A stretch of DNA of 47,091 nucleotides from Chara braunii (GCA_003427395.1 BFEA01000067.1:2546278-2593368), one strand, 5' to 3'; counted from the stretch's first letter, positions 19,796 to 32,028 are shown. Notes: generated by a model from the sequence alone, not told the origin. Translations and numbers: made by a program.

Positions 19796-20570
19796 TCTTG
19801 TCTTGGCCAAGTTGGATTGGGGGTCTGGTGACACTGTGGATTCCCGCATTTTTTAGGCTTTGTCGCGTTTAAGCTGTCGGAGTTCCTAGACATTGACGAA
19901 TCGCTGGACCGCTGGGACTGGGATGATGCGATTTTGGTAGTTTCGTATAGAAGGTCTTGTCCCATATACATTCACCTAGAAGTTAGTTGTCGTTCCTATA
20001 AATGAGTTCACAACAAAATGATTTTCCTCTCTGCAGTGACATTCAAGATCCTTGACGATTCCGGCTTTGGCGGCTGGATGAAACATGTAGGGTCAGCCGT
20101 TGGAAGCTCGGACATGTTCTGCATTGACTACGGGCACAACGCCTACCTTCGGTTCGAGTTACGGGCTTGTGTTTTATGATTAATTTTAATTAAGCCAAGT
20201 CGTGTTCGGGAGAAAATCGTGCGTCGTATGCTTGTCCGTCACTATGCTGTGTCTCGTTTTCTTGCTGACATCGTGTGCTTTGCAATATGCATGATTGCTG
20301 AGTGTCTTGTCGCTCTTACATGAAGAGTTTTAATGCTGAATTGTAGTCATTGTCAAATTTATGTGTGTGATTTATCACATAGCACTGCCCAGGACCGGCC
20401 TTTGTCGTCCAGCTGGAACCGAAGTTCCTAAAGTACCCTTGGCACTCTCCACCATCCTCCCCTTTTGACCTCCTGTGGTCCGGCCCGATACCCTGGTTCA
20501 GAAAAAAAAAAAAAAAAAAACACGCTATCCAGCCCAACCGGCTAAGGACGTCATTCGACACCACTAGAAA
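19796..20570 (+). other. No clear gene; possible short exon remnants
   Basis: A polypyrimidine/CAG acceptor-like site (CTCTCTGCAG, 20027-20036) precedes 48 codons that read well (TFKILDDSGFGGWMKHVG...) and end in TGA at about 20177. A second open stretch at ~19860-20000 (FLDIDESLDRWDWDDAILVV) is also plausible. Splice phases between them do not match simply. They could be exons of a degraded host gene or chance. A 20-base A-run lies at 20501-20520. Confidence 0.3.
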
Positions 20571-20578
20571 ATACTTGA

Positions 20579-20688
20579 GTTTCAAGTGCACACTAAAGGA
20601 GAAGTTATGATTAAATTAAATTTACACTAACTCGATTTATGTTTGCATGCAAACTTGAGGAAACCCTTGAACAGTGTGCACTTGAAAC
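20579..20688. repeat. 16-bp perfect inverted repeat with central palindrome
   Basis: GTTTCAAGTGCACACT (20579-20594) is the exact reverse complement of 20673-20688, and GTTTGCATGCAAAC (20641-20654) is a perfect palindrome between them. Related CTTGA..TCAAG palindromes recur near 20793, 20857 and 20951. It looks like a tiny MITE or solo hairpin. No gene lies in 20690-21040. Confidence 0.65.
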
Positions 20689-21039
20689 CGAACTCCACGG
20701 CTTGACCAATCCTGGACCAGGATTGCCTGCGGGGAAAAAAGAAAAACAGAAAAAAGGCTGCACTGGGAGTGCTGGCAGTATCCGCTGGCACTTGAACTCA
20801 AGGTACCTCCGGGAGGTGAATTGAATTCAAGGGCGATTTTGGTTGTGTCGCCCTTGAGTTTCAAGGGTGCACCCTTGTATTGCAAGAAAGTGAAAACAAA
20901 GCGGGTTGCTCTAAGAGGGGGGGGGGGATGAAACGATGATGTTTTGCTTCGCTCTTGAACTCAAGTGGTGTGGAATGAGGCCCTAACTGTAACCTCCCAT
21001 CCACTGTAACCGATGTGAACTGACTTACCCTGGATGCGA

Positions 21040-23460
21040 ACTGGCTTACCCTGCACCAGGTCTCTTCGCGCCATCTTTCACCCCTGTACTAACTTTCCTT
21101 TCTCCGCCTTCCTCTTGCAGTCTGCCGTGATCTCGTTTCTGAATATCTCCTAGAGAAGGTTCTCAGCGTGTTGTTCAAGCATCCCCTTTCCATTGAAGCG
21201 CCACTCGTTCCGATCGATTTATCCAGATTACCCACATGATCATAGTTGCCCTTCCCACCTGGCCTAAATAACCCCACCCCCTTGAAATTGACGTTGCCGC
21301 GTACATGTCCCATCAAGATCTATCTCTCTCCTGACTCTCCTATAAACTGAGCCTGCCCTGAGAAGTGCATCCAATAAGCTTCCCACCAAATCCACCGCGT
21401 CCTGGATCTGGGGCAAGTCCACCATAGGTGGCACACTATCTCATAGATTCACTGCAGTCACATCTGTCACATGGTTGTTTCACCTGCATGCCTCTCTTTG
21501 GCAGCCATCTGGGTACCGACACTGCCAGATGAGATTGTAAGCAAGAAACCAAAGCAAATCTTTGGGAGGAAATATTAAGTGAAAGTTGTTCCCAATGCCT
21601 TCTTAGCTCCCTTGGGGTCGGTGCTGTCAGATGTAGCAATGCACACAGGCTCCCATTTGCTAGCAAGTCTTACTTTTGTAGTTGCAGCTTGCCGAGTCCC
21701 TCCCCTCAGTGCCCTCACCACCATTCTTCCAAATTTCTCCACCCCTTCGATGTCCTCCTCCCCAACTCTCCAACCCCAGTGGGAGGGATCTATTTGAAGT
21801 TCTGCTATTGAGCAGCCCCCCACCACAATCTGCCACCGCTGGTCTTGTTCTCGAACTTTCCTTACTCTCACTTCCTCCAGATGGAAAGGTTCCCCTGTTG
21901 ATTTCGGTATATTCCTTCATTAATATCCCCGGACTATCGATCCTTCCTCTTGTACCTTTCCATTGAAGTTTGGCATTTGCCGCTAGGATCATCCTCCCGT
22001 AATCCCATTTAATAATCATCTTAAAGACCTTATCCGGAGGAGCCCTTTTCTCTCTGAACCACCACCCTGCTGGGGCTAGTATATAATGGGGGTTGAGAAT
22101 CTCTCCTTCTAGTTTGGCGAAAGTGCTACAATCAAGGCTGACAGGCGTTTTGCCTCTAACTGTAGGTTGTAGCTGCCCAGTTGAGGTCGAAGTTGTTCTG
22201 GCATCTTCCAGCAGCCCGTGAATTCATCCCAGATATCCCCTACTGATGATACTCCCCTTTGCAGCCATTTCACTCCAAAGCTGCCTGGTGCTTTTGAAGT
22301 GGGGAACACTTGCCCATCACTGTCCCTTACATATTATTCGTTTTCAAACAGTGATTCTCATAGGACAACTGCCCTTATGGTCGACGAGAAGTAAATCGTC
22401 GATCTGCATTTCCTCCAAGCCTCTATCACTGCCGTCCAGAGTTTGAACTCCACTCTCTTGTTAAGAAAGTGAGGTAAGGTAAGGGTTACCCACACATCTG
22501 AGGTCCGACTCAAATTCCATTCATCGACCAGGTGCCACTCTGCCAGTTCACATCAGTCTGCCTCTAGGGGGGCTTCACGGACTCTAATGAGCCATGTAGA
22601 GAGGAAAGACATTCTGAGTATCCGGGTGACTGGGTCTAGCAGGTTCAGACCGCGTTGTTCTTTGGGTGCACATACTGTTTCTCAAGCCACCTTTGGTATG
22701 TAGCCCTGTGCCTCCTCTGTTCCCGGTTTCCAGATGAACCTTCGTGCCACCGCTTTCACATCTTCTTGTAGCATCGGCTACGACAGTCTCCTTACTCGGG
22801 CGACGTACCAAAGGATCGAGAGGGCAGACACTGCCACCACAAGCACTCTACCTATTAGTGACAGGTGGGGAGCAACTCCCCAACTTTTCATCTTTTTTTT
22901 CTTTTTTTTTTTGCAAAGCCCTTGTGTAAGCCCTCTATCCCGACGGTGGTAAGAGAACTGTCAGAATTCAAGGCTTATCTGCTGGGCTGCCCATCGATTG
23001 GTGGGTCGTAACCCTCCTCTCTTTACGGGTCATATGCTGAGAGGTGGTACAGTCTACGAGGGCCACTACGATCCCCATAAATCTTTCTGCTTCGCCTTCA
23101 TTAAGTGACACCCGCTTCATTCCCCAATCGACTTGCAGTTCGTAATTCACTAACCATACTAAGTACATCGACTTATTCCAGTTAACTGCAGCCTCTGAAA
23201 ATTTGGCATATTGCTACAAACAACTTTCAAGGCTTCCAGATAATCTTTCCGATTGACTGAAATTGCGAAGAGGTTATCTGCAAGAGCCTTCACTCTGCAA
23301 TTTCTCCTGCTCTTCAACCTCAAACCCTGCAATACCGGATGAGTTTTTATGTTACACAACAAGACTTCCAACTGCAGCACAATTAATAGTGGTGCTAGTG
23401 GGCAACCTTGCCGCAGCGAACGTAGAGAGAAAGAACTCATGTGAGAGTGCACCATTAACT
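21040..23460 (-). pseudogene. 5'-truncated LINE (non-LTR retrotransposon) reverse transcriptase, 3' half
   Basis: On the minus strand RT motifs B and C are recognisable: FSLRSLRQGCPLAPLLIVL at ~23435-23379, and KALADNLFAI (for the usual YADD) at ~23286-23257. A thumb/connection region follows with the typical 'VCAPKEQRGLNLLDP' pattern near 22670-22625 and a C-terminal CCHC-like zinc finger (CDRCDCSESMR...) near 21465-21430. Stops and frame changes are frequent (for example at TGA/TAG codons between 22980 and 22500). It begins abruptly inside the RT at ~23460, as expected for 5'-truncated target-primed insertions. The 3' UTR-like part near 21000-21060 has a short tandem repeat. It is inactive. 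Confidence 0.82.
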
Positions 23461-23699
23461 TGGGCTATTGTTACTTGAAGATTCACGAACTATTTATATG
23501 GAATGAACTTAGGGTGGTGAGAGTACTTACATTTGTGGTTTGGTTTGCGTGTGACTGGATGAGATTGTTAGTTTGTTTAAGTTTCATTACTATAGGTAGT
23601 TGCTGTAGTTGCTCGCCACGTGTTAGAGTCATAGGAGTTAGTGTTGATTCCTGCATTTTCTGTAATAACGTTTTTTTTACCTAGGTCAATTGCTGCATT

Positions 23700-24590
23700 T
23701 TCTGAGATATTTTCTTATTCTTGGCTTTGTATAAATCTTGGCAAGCTACTTTTCCTACGGGAAGCGCTGCCGAAATTTCTACAAATCCAAGAAGTTAATC
23801 AACTTTTGACTTGTCAGAGTTCAGTTTGACTTTTTCATATATGGATTAGTATAAATCTGAAAAGTCTCCTTTTCTAGAGGGAGTGCTGCCCAAATTTTTA
23901 CTAATTCAAGGAGTTTGACAAAATTGGACTTTGAGAAGTCAAAGTTATTCTCAAAATTCTAAACTTAGTCTTGTATAAATTTTGGAATAGCACTTTTCTA
24001 GAGGGAGTGCTGCCGAAATTTCTACAAAATTAAGGAGTTAGTTAAATTCAGTCTAAAATTGAGCTCGAACTACTGTTCGAGTTCATATCTGACTGAGTAT
24101 AAATTTGGGAAGTCTCCTTTTCTAAAGGAAGTGCTGCCTAAATTTCTACTAATTCAGAGAGTTAGACAGAATTTGACTTTCCATAATTAAAGATTAATTC
24201 TGCTTTCATATCTAACTTCGTATAAATCTGGGAAGTCTCCCTTTCTAAAGGAAGTGTTGCGCAAATTTCTACTAATTCAGAGAGTTAGACAAAATTTGAC
24301 TTTCCATAATTAAAGATTAATTCTGCTTTCATATCTGACTTAGTATAAATCGGGGAAATCTCCCTTTCTAAAGGAAGTGCTACCCAAATTTTTACTAATT
24401 CAAAGAGTAAGATAGAATTTGACTTTCCAGGAGTTAGAGATTATTTCTGCTTCCATATCTGGGCTTGTATAAATTATGAAAATGCACTTTTCCTACGGGA
24501 AGCGCTGCCAAAATTTTCTTAGTTTAGAGGAGATAGATTATATTTTGATAGGTGATTCAGGCGATCCACCCAGGATAGGGGAGATTTTTG
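23700..24590. repeat. Seven-copy ~123-bp tandem repeat with a conserved two-part hairpin
   Basis: The GTATAAAT marker recurs at about 23730, 23849, 23972, 24097, 24219, 24342 and 24467 (periods 119-125). Each unit contains a conserved core CT(T/C)TT(C/T)...GGGAAG(T/C)GCTGCC. In the third unit AAATTTTGG (23977-23985) pairs with CCGAAATTT (24013-24021), and inside it AGCACT (23989-23994) pairs with AGTGCT (24006-24011). Other units keep similar pairing with changed bases. No ORF spans the array. It could be a satellite or a structured non-coding RNA. Confidence 0.8.
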
Positions 24591-24599
24591 CAGTTAGTC

Positions 24600-26282
24600 T
24601 ACCTTCAGCTTAAGCACTGACTTAAAAGTAGACTTAGATTTAACTAATAAGGAAATTTTGAGTGAGTATGTATTATGGAGTTGTATTCTCCATACACTTA
24701 TGATCTTAGTTTGGGGATTGGTCTGCCGTGTGTTACAGGTCCTTTTGATCATTTGATCCAGGTTCAGGGCTAGATCCAGCTTGATCCCTTGAGGATCACT
24801 TACTGTTATCACTGATAACAGATCGGTTGCCGATTCATCGGTCTACGACTCAATTTCAACTCTCCCTCTACACTCAACCTAAAAGGCTTTAGCCCTGGTG
24901 ATTTTGTTGTTTTATTAAGGTTTCACCCGGACTTTTATTGAATAGCCATTTGACAAAGGTGCTGAGTATTTAATTAAGGTTGGTTGGACAGGAGGTTTTG
25001 GGGCTTGCANGGNTAAAGCAAGGGGTATGAATGTCGAAGGTGGTTGGGGTTGACTCCGTNTAGTGTGTGGGCTGTTNATTTGGTTTGTTGATGTGATGGC
25101 AGGTATGTGCTGTGAATCANATTCTGGATTTGNTTGNCTGCGATCANACANATACGTATTATNGTGANAGACCCCAGTGAGACCATGAAAAATGATCGTC
25201 ACATATTTAACTCTTATATATGTATGCATGGGTATACTTGGGATGAATGTTTGCATGGGTTGAAGAGCCCCCACATTGGAGCCCACTCAGGAGCTGAGAC
25301 CGAGGGACTTAGGGAAGGTCTCTCCTTTTATTCTTGTCTCTTGCTTTTTGATGATTTTCTTAGTCGGACGTTTGGTCCTGGGCCAGGATTCGAGGTCCTC
25401 GTCCAGGACATCCCAAGCCCTAGGCTCTGCAGGGGAGGGGTTTTCCCTCGCGAAGAGCCTATTTGATTTGCCTACCGTGACACTCAGGTCGAGAGCCTGA
25501 GGTGCCTCGGCGGCTGCACGACTATTCCTTCAGCCGTACAATGTCGTGAAGGGTTAGGCCCTCACGACACTTCAAGTCTAACACTTGTGTGTCATAAGCG
25601 GTACTCGAATCCACGAGGGACCACTTGATTATGGGCACTACATAATACGCCATCGTTGCGACTGATTGTGTACGCCTGCATTGCAAGTCGATATGAGTAT
25701 GCCCTGCGTCCGCGCGGTTTTATACCAAGTTCAGCGCGCGACACCTATCCGATTTCCGCACTGGGAAGTTATGGGTCGGCTACCGAGGGGCTAGGAGCAT
25801 TGTCGCGTTGTTGGTATTGTGTCGTTTCGTATATATGTTGTTTTGTGTGTATGAGTGTTCGTAAAGTGGAGTGCGCGTGGTGTGTGGGATGCGTCCTAGT
25901 CGACCGACGATGAGTCGCGCTTGGGACTTCAGCCCCCCCAAGATGTCGGTTCGTGTGTGGGTCCGATGGAGGCGTATTACCGCACGTACCACCTATGCTA
26001 CAGCGAACGAGAAACGCCCTCGGCTGGTCCACCTCTGCGATTGCAACAGATTAGCTTTCGTACAATGGACTGGTAGCTCGGCGGGGATACGCCCATCGAA
26101 GGGAGGTGACAGCTCCCGTAAGGTGTAGGTAAGTCGTGCCTCGCGTAGGCCCTATCCTGTCGTAGGGGCTTGCGAGAGGTATGGCTGGCGCACCCGGCCG
26201 GAGCGGCTCGTGGAAGCTCCATGCATATTGCGACGAAGGGTTCTAAAAACCAACTCCTGCGTGACGCGGCCGGGAGGGTCCC
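24600..26282. other. No supportable gene
   Basis: 24600-25000 is AT-rich unique sequence. Single Ns at 25010-25163 mark poor assembly. From ~25500 the GC content rises. An open frame at 25871-26125 and the start of the next at 26170 may be upstream parts of the following gene, but I cannot tie them to it by motif or splice signal. Confidence 0.5.
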
Positions 26283-29200
26283 GCGCAGCCCCCGTGCGGT
26301 GCCGGACCGATGCGCCCGACAACGCTATCTTGTGCAGCAGACGGTTGACGACATTTATGACGCAATGATTGCATCGGGTGAGGCTGCTATGAGAGAGAGA
26401 ATGACTGGAGCTGCCGGTGTGAATATCTGTAAGTTGTATGAGAAACCTGTCCTTTTGTTGGTTGCCCTCTGTGATACATTGCATACTGACGCTTCAGGGA
26501 GGATTGTGAGAGCAAGGAGGGTGTTGCCCGATTATTTTGACCTCGAATGTGTGAACAAGTACTACTACTACCCTCTCTGCGGTCAGCATAACGTGGCGGC
26601 GGCAAGAAGGTGTTTTGTTGAACGCCCTGACATCGCACAAGAGCTCCGATTGGATCACTGGACTGCGAGGCCTGTTTATTATCCCGATAAGAGCATGAAC
26701 AATTACGACACGCTGAGCACTTTCCAGAACTCCAAGGACAAATGGAGTACCCCACCGCACCAGAACGTGGTCGTCCAGAACATACGGAAGTTGTGGCACG
26801 AGTCGAACTGTCCTTAAGCTAAAGGCGGCTCAGCGGCAGAAGTGAAAAATGCAGAGTATAGAAAGTTTGCAGGAGAGGCTCTTCGTTTGATCAGGATTCG
26901 TAATTTGATTGACATGTCCCTTCCTACTCAGTGGAGCGGCCAGTGGTCTGAGGCCCTCGGGCCCTACATGTTGTTGGCAAGGGCGACAGATGACGTTTTC
27001 GAAAAGGTGAAACTTGTACGCCGCTTGGGAAGCTGGACAATTGTCGGGGAGAGATGCTGTGAAGCCTGCTACCAAACAAGGTGAATCAGGGAAGGCACCG
27101 AGGGCTGGACCCGGATTTGAGTTGAAAGGTGGAGTTAGGTATCCGGTTCACTGGGTTCAGGGTACCAAAGGACCTGGTTACCTCGTGGTTGTGCACGATC
27201 CGGATATCAGAGCATGGAAGCCTTTTTCAGTGCTTGGGAGGCGTGAGCGGCTGCAATTGTTGCGAGACATTCTCACAGGCAGTGTAATACCGACTCCTAA
27301 GCAAAGTGAAGCTGCTCAACGTGCCGGGAAACATTCAACGGAAACATATGTGGAAATGGTGAAGATTGAAAGAGCAATGTTGAGGATGTTTCACTACTTC
27401 GTCTTCTTTTCTGACCCTCACAGGAAGTCGGCAGAGTGGACGGAACCATTCTTCAACAACCTTTCCGATTTGTTTGATAAGTACGCTGATGAAGGATTGA
27501 CGTCCGAGAGGTGGATCGACCAGCGTCGCCATTTCAAAGAGATGAGTTGGGTGCGAACGTTCCCGGCTACACTTGGAGAAGACGAGGAAAAAGGAGAAGA
27601 GGGCTTCAAGAAAACAACATCACTTGCTGTGAAGTGCCCCGAAAAGTTAGTGCAGTTTGTCAATAAACTGCTGCGCAGATCAGAAACCAGGGGTTCGGAA
27701 AGCATAAGAATGTCGGGCTCGGCGCAATATATACATTTCAAAAGACAGAACGTGAACTCTGTTTTCGTCCCGTTCCAACGGGAACCAAGCGATATTTCAG
27801 ACGAGATGGATTCCAAGGAAATATATAGAGTCGTCAAACATCTGAGTTGCCATACGGCCGTGCTGGATTTATGTCACCCAACCCAGATAGGGGTGTGGAC
27901 TGAAGAAGTCTTTGATGGTCTGCGGAAGTTCATGGGAAAACTGGCTGGTGATTATTAGACATTATTGTGCTTCGTTCCGCGGTCTTGCGAGTATACATTT
28001 TTCAAGCGAGTTACAAGTTGGGAGATTGACATTCACTTGTCTATTCTAAAGTGGACTCGTCAGCTACAAACGAAGGCGAAGCATTTATATAAGGTTGCAA
28101 ACTTGCCTTTGGGGGACACAGACAGAATGGTTGTCATCATGTACTCCAACGATGGGGATTATCACCGCAACACTATTCCCTTGCTTGAAGACATTCCAGC
28201 AAACCCTCCAGTTGCAGATCGATCATCTGGTGAGCAGGCGGGTGACTTATCAGCACTTGTGCGCAGAGAGAGAAGGCCAAAGATGTTGGCTGATGTCGTG
28301 GAGAAGAACTTCACGCCCACGAAGTTGAAAATGGCAGGTATGGAGCCAAAAGAGAAATTGGTGTACGAAGGTATAGAAAGTGCGCCAAATGCGATGGTGG
28401 AGACATTGGAGCATTTTTGTCCTGCGGATGAGGCGGTTGTTTTCCTGGGAAAAGGCCATGCGACGTTGATCTAGGAGTTGTTAAAGAATCACCGTCATTG
28501 CATTGTTCTGGAAGGGGAGGTTATGAAGTTCGAGTTTCTCGTTCAATTCGTCACCAAGATGGTCAAAAGTGGACTTTACCTCGCCAAATTTGTTAAGCCG
28601 CCTCCTCGACATGATGAAAAGCGTGATCTCGTCTACAAAGTTGGCAAAAACATCGTCAACATTTGGGAGTTCCTTTTCGAGACTAAGCCACAAAACAGAG
28701 GGGAACGTGCATATGTCGTCAGAAGGCGAAAAATGAAATCACTTCTAAGGGGGTATCATAAGGCACCGGCGGAGACGGAAGTTGCATTTCTAGACCGTTT
28801 GGAGATGATGTACTTCGACGAACAAATCGGGGCGTTTACAATCGCAGCTTATGCAACTTGTTTTGGGGAAGGCTTCGATGCTGAGGACTAAGAGGAAGAA
28901 AGTGAAGATGGTACTTCGCAAGCGGCTTTGGCAAATGAGAGGCAAAAAACTTGTAGCTTGGCTTCGCAGAAGATGGGTGCGCCAGGCACATCGTCCGGTT
29001 CCAGGGGGGCTTCGAGTATGGCAGTAACAACGGACCAGTTTCAACGGAATAGTTACATGGCGGGCAACACAACAGCGCTATCGTCCGGCGCAGTTCGGGA
29101 TGATCCGAGGCTGCAGGCAATTCTCTCCCCAGAGGTTATGGCAAGTCTGTCAGCTCTTGCACATAGCCCGACTACTGTTTTGGAATTGCGACGCTCTCAA

Positions 29201-29669
29201 ACTCCTCAACCACCTCCGTCTGAGCCTTTGGAGTACGAGATTGAAGACATCATCCCTCCGGACATTGCACGGCTTCGTGGACCTATTGTGTGCCTGGACG
29301 ATTATACGGTGATGCCTGACAACGTATGGGGTCATCACATTATATGGAACCCCCACCACTTCCAACCTGCATTGGCGAGAGGGAACTGAGTAATGGCTAT
29401 AAAAGAAGAAGGGGAGTGGCAATTTTGCCTTCACAGACGCATGTCACGATCCAAGTTTGTCGCACATGCCAAAAATGAGATTGGCAAGCGACTACTGCGA
29501 CTTAATCCGAAGGTTTCTCAATCAAGACTGGATGCAAGGACAGAAGAAATCTTTGAGGAGTTCAAAACATCTGGATGGCTTAAGTATCTGGAAGAGTTCT
29601 ATGATCGAGAAACAAGTCCAGCTTTTGGATATAATTGGCATATCGAAGAGGAACTTGAAGACAAAGTTG

Positions 29670-30115
29670 GGGAAAGGAAAGGAGCGAGCGGCGATGAGGG
29701 TGGCAAGGGATCAGGATCAGGCGGCGGTGCGCTTGGCAAGGGAACAAGATCAAGTGGTGGTGAACATGGCAAGGGATCGGAACCACGGGGCGGTGCCAGT
29801 GGCAAGGGCCTGGTACCGAGCGTCGGTGCAAGTGGAAAGCCAATAAGTCATGGTGAACTACAAAAACACGAAATGTGTCAAGGGCGTCAAACAACAGAGG
29901 GAAAGGTATCAAGACCAAGCGGCGGTGCACATGACAAGGGATCGGGTTCGCCTCTGGGATTAGGACCAAGCAGCGGTGCACATTGCAGGGGATCAGGTTC
30001 GCCTCTGGGATTAGGAGCAAGCGGCAGTGCACATGGCAGGGGATCGAGAGGCGATGCAAGTGGCCAGGATTTGGGAGGAAGCGGCGGTGCAAACGTCAAG
30101 GGCGTAAGTCATGGA
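29670..30115 (+). repeat. Gly/Ser/Lys-rich protein repeats in the C-terminal region
   Basis: About ten imperfect repeats of a ~13-residue unit resembling SGGAHGKGSGS, each centred on 'GGA(H/S/L)GKG'. The DNA repeats are in phase with the reading frame and differ by small substitutions, so the protein pattern rather than exact DNA is kept. This would be a flexible basic tail. Confidence 0.75.
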
Positions 30116-30295
30116 GAACTGCCGAAATGTGTCGAGGACGTCCTTCCGGATGACCAAGTTTGGGCGACCACTGTGTTGGCGAGCGAGAGTGTTACTGCGC
30201 AAGTGGATAATATTGGTGCACTTGCAGAATTAGAGATGCCACTGGATATGCCAGCTGAGAAAGATGAACATGAAGTCTCTCTGGACATGAAGAAT

Positions 30296-30380
30296 GAAAG
30301 CGCGACTGCAGGTGCAAACGAAACTGCCAATGTACAGNGAAAGCGCGACTGCAGGTGCAAACGAAACTGCCAATGTACAG
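30296..30380. repeat. 42-bp duplication flanking a single N (probable assembly artefact)
   Basis: 30296-30337 and 30339-30380 are identical and separated by one N at 30338. Removing one copy with the N lets the upstream frame continue into the 3' end (…DESPFTPSHQY, stop 30537-30539). Confidence 0.85.
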
Positions 30381-30539
30381 GCCATCGAAGAGGATGAAGG
30401 ACATATAGTACTAAGTACACGGGAGCAACATACGCTTGTACAGCCTGAACTTATGGTTGCAAAATCAGAAGCACAACAGTCTGCTAACCTCGTGATATCT
30501 ATCGACGAATCTCCTTTTACACCATCGCATCAATATTAA

Positions 30540-31081
30540 AAATGTGTGTTTTTTCATCGAAAGTTTAGCGTACGTCGATGCATGCAACCAACTGTTGATT
30601 GTGTGTATATTTTCTGTTCGCCTCGGGACATGTCATGTGGTACACAGGAAGTGAAGGAAAAAAATAATTTTCGCTTATGTTACACATGAGATGGTATGTG
30701 GGTCAGTGTTGAACCCAATGTTGGCAGCGTGTAGGCCAGTGTTGAACCCAATGTTGGCAGCATGTTGAAATTTTATTGATCAACTGTTCAACAGCGGACG
30801 ACATGTTGAAGTCGTGATGGGAGGTGGACCCCCGCGATTCCCCAAAAACGGCCTCACAACGCATTGTGGTGAATTGCGATCATTATTGATGTTGCCCAGT
30901 TAGTGTCCGTACCCGTATTCCTCTTCCATTTTACGCAGATACTGAAATGTATGAAGATATTGCAGTCGGGATATGTACATTTTGTCCTCTCTTCCACTAC
31001 CTGAAATAGAGTATCCTTATTGGTTCACTACTAGGGGCCATTTTTCTTTTTTTCTCACCGTCGTGCGTTTGTCGTGGCTCA
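30540..31081. other. 3' flank, no gene
   Basis: It contains a 32-bp tandem duplication (CAGTGTTGAACCCAATGTTG... at about 30704 and 30737). Similar 'ATGTTGAA' wording occurs at 42570-42665. There is no ORF with coding character. Confidence 0.5.
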
Positions 31082-31093
31082 CACTAGTGAACC
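31082..31093 (+). other. CACTA-like element left end
   Basis: CACTAGTGAACC equals the left edge of the satellite unit at 35677 and, with one change, the sequence at 42545 (CACTAGCGAAC). It is inverse to the GGTTGGCTAGTG / GTTCGCTAGTG edges at 35617-35628 and 42485-42495. CACTA transposons begin CACTA and end TAGTG. No 3-bp target duplication was found for a 31082-35628 element. Confidence 0.45.
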
Positions 31094-31189
31094 ACTTCAT
31101 ATACATGTTCTACACTTATGATGCATGTGGCACGAGATCTATGGTGATTTTGTCTTTACTACTTAGTTTAATAAAATAAACAAAGGAAA

Positions 31190-31860
31190 TTGACAGTCCA
31201 ACCTGTATTCACACAACAAGCTAAGATTGGGTAGAACCACTAATGACCACATTCTTTGTCCATCAGCTGTGAAAAGGTAGTTGTCAAGAACTCTTGCATA
31301 CAACCGCTGGAAGCTACGAGTAAAAGAGGGTGGATGACTTTTATTATTAACATGTAGCTACAATATGAAAATGGCGGACGATCATATTATTCCGCAACAA
31401 ACCACGAGATATTTGCATTTTGTTATGCATCGCAGTACCAGGAATTGACTCTCGTCATGGGATCACCACTATGGCCCATTTTTTTTGTTCTTCTCTCCAG
31501 TACCTGAAATTGACTCTTGTCATACATCCATTTTGTCATGCATCCCAATAGAAGAAATTGACTTTTCTCATACATCCATTTTGTCAATCATCCCTTCACC
31601 GGAATAACTTTATATAAATAAAAAAAAAGAAAACTGACAGCCAATCTGATATCGACACAATAAGCTAAGATTGGAAAGGACCACTATTGACCACATTCTT
31701 TGTCCATCACCCGTCAAAAGGTAGTTGTCAAAAACACTTGCATACAACCAATGGAAAAAACGACTAGAAGAGTGTGGAGGAATGTTATTATTAACATTTA
31801 TATACAATATTAAAACGACTGACGATCATATAAATCCGCACAAACCACAAGATGGCTCCG
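31190..31860. repeat. Two ~225-bp direct repeats and shorter tandem repeats
   Basis: 31190-31415 and 31633-31855 share long matches (for example GACCACATTCTTTGTCCATC and AAAAGGTAGTTGTCAA), diverged by roughly 15-20%. Between them a 'GAAATTGACT..TCATACATCCATTTTGTCA' motif repeats about three times. Repeats just inside the end are typical of CACTA elements. Confidence 0.7.
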
Positions 31861-31964
31861 ATCAATACAATATGAACATGGCGGACGGTCGTCATTGTCA
31901 GAATCAGTCTCCTAATAAATACACACAAAAAATTCATCAAAACTCGCAAGCGAAACTTTGAATC

Positions 31965-31981
31965 ATCTCTCTCTCTCTCGT

Positions 31982-32028
<47 letters not shown>

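Larger units (their letters stand above)
12494..19800 (+). mobile_element. Penelope-like element with N-terminal GIY-YIG nuclease, degraded
   Basis: Coding remnants on the + strand occur in the order coiled coil, SAP-like motif, GIY-YIG nuclease, then a Penelope-type RT (fingers, motif A, motif B, motif C, thumb). Classical Penelope elements carry GIY-YIG after the RT. This permuted order is known from a clade reported in green algae and protists. The ORF is interrupted by two insertions of one inverted-repeat family and by several frameshifts and stops. Motif C has lost its aspartates. It may extend to the tandem repeats at 19611-19795. Its 5' end abuts, and may be cut by, the Ty3/gypsy LTR. 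Confidence 0.82.
26283..30539 (+). pseudogene. ParB-like/DNA methyltransferase-like gene, broken
   Basis: A reading of ~1400 codons. N-terminal part (26283-26814) has KPVLLLVALCDTLHTDASG followed by YYYYPLCGQHNVAAARRC, resembling the 'VDGxHRxxA' core of ParB-like domains. After TAA 26815-26817 and a frame change near 27050, one frame runs to ~30330. It holds AVLDLCHPTQIGVWTEEVF (~27857-27913) where a beta-class methyltransferase has DPPY, then EAVVFLGKGHATLI and RHCIVLE (~28427-28514), matching the FxGxG SAM motif and its following acidic residue. ParB-methyltransferase fusions are common in bacteria and phages. The DPPY residues are not conserved, so catalysis is doubtful. In-frame stops: TAG 27956, TAG 28472, TAA 28889, TGA 29387. 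Family assignment is inference; a transposon-borne gene is likely. Confidence 0.5.
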
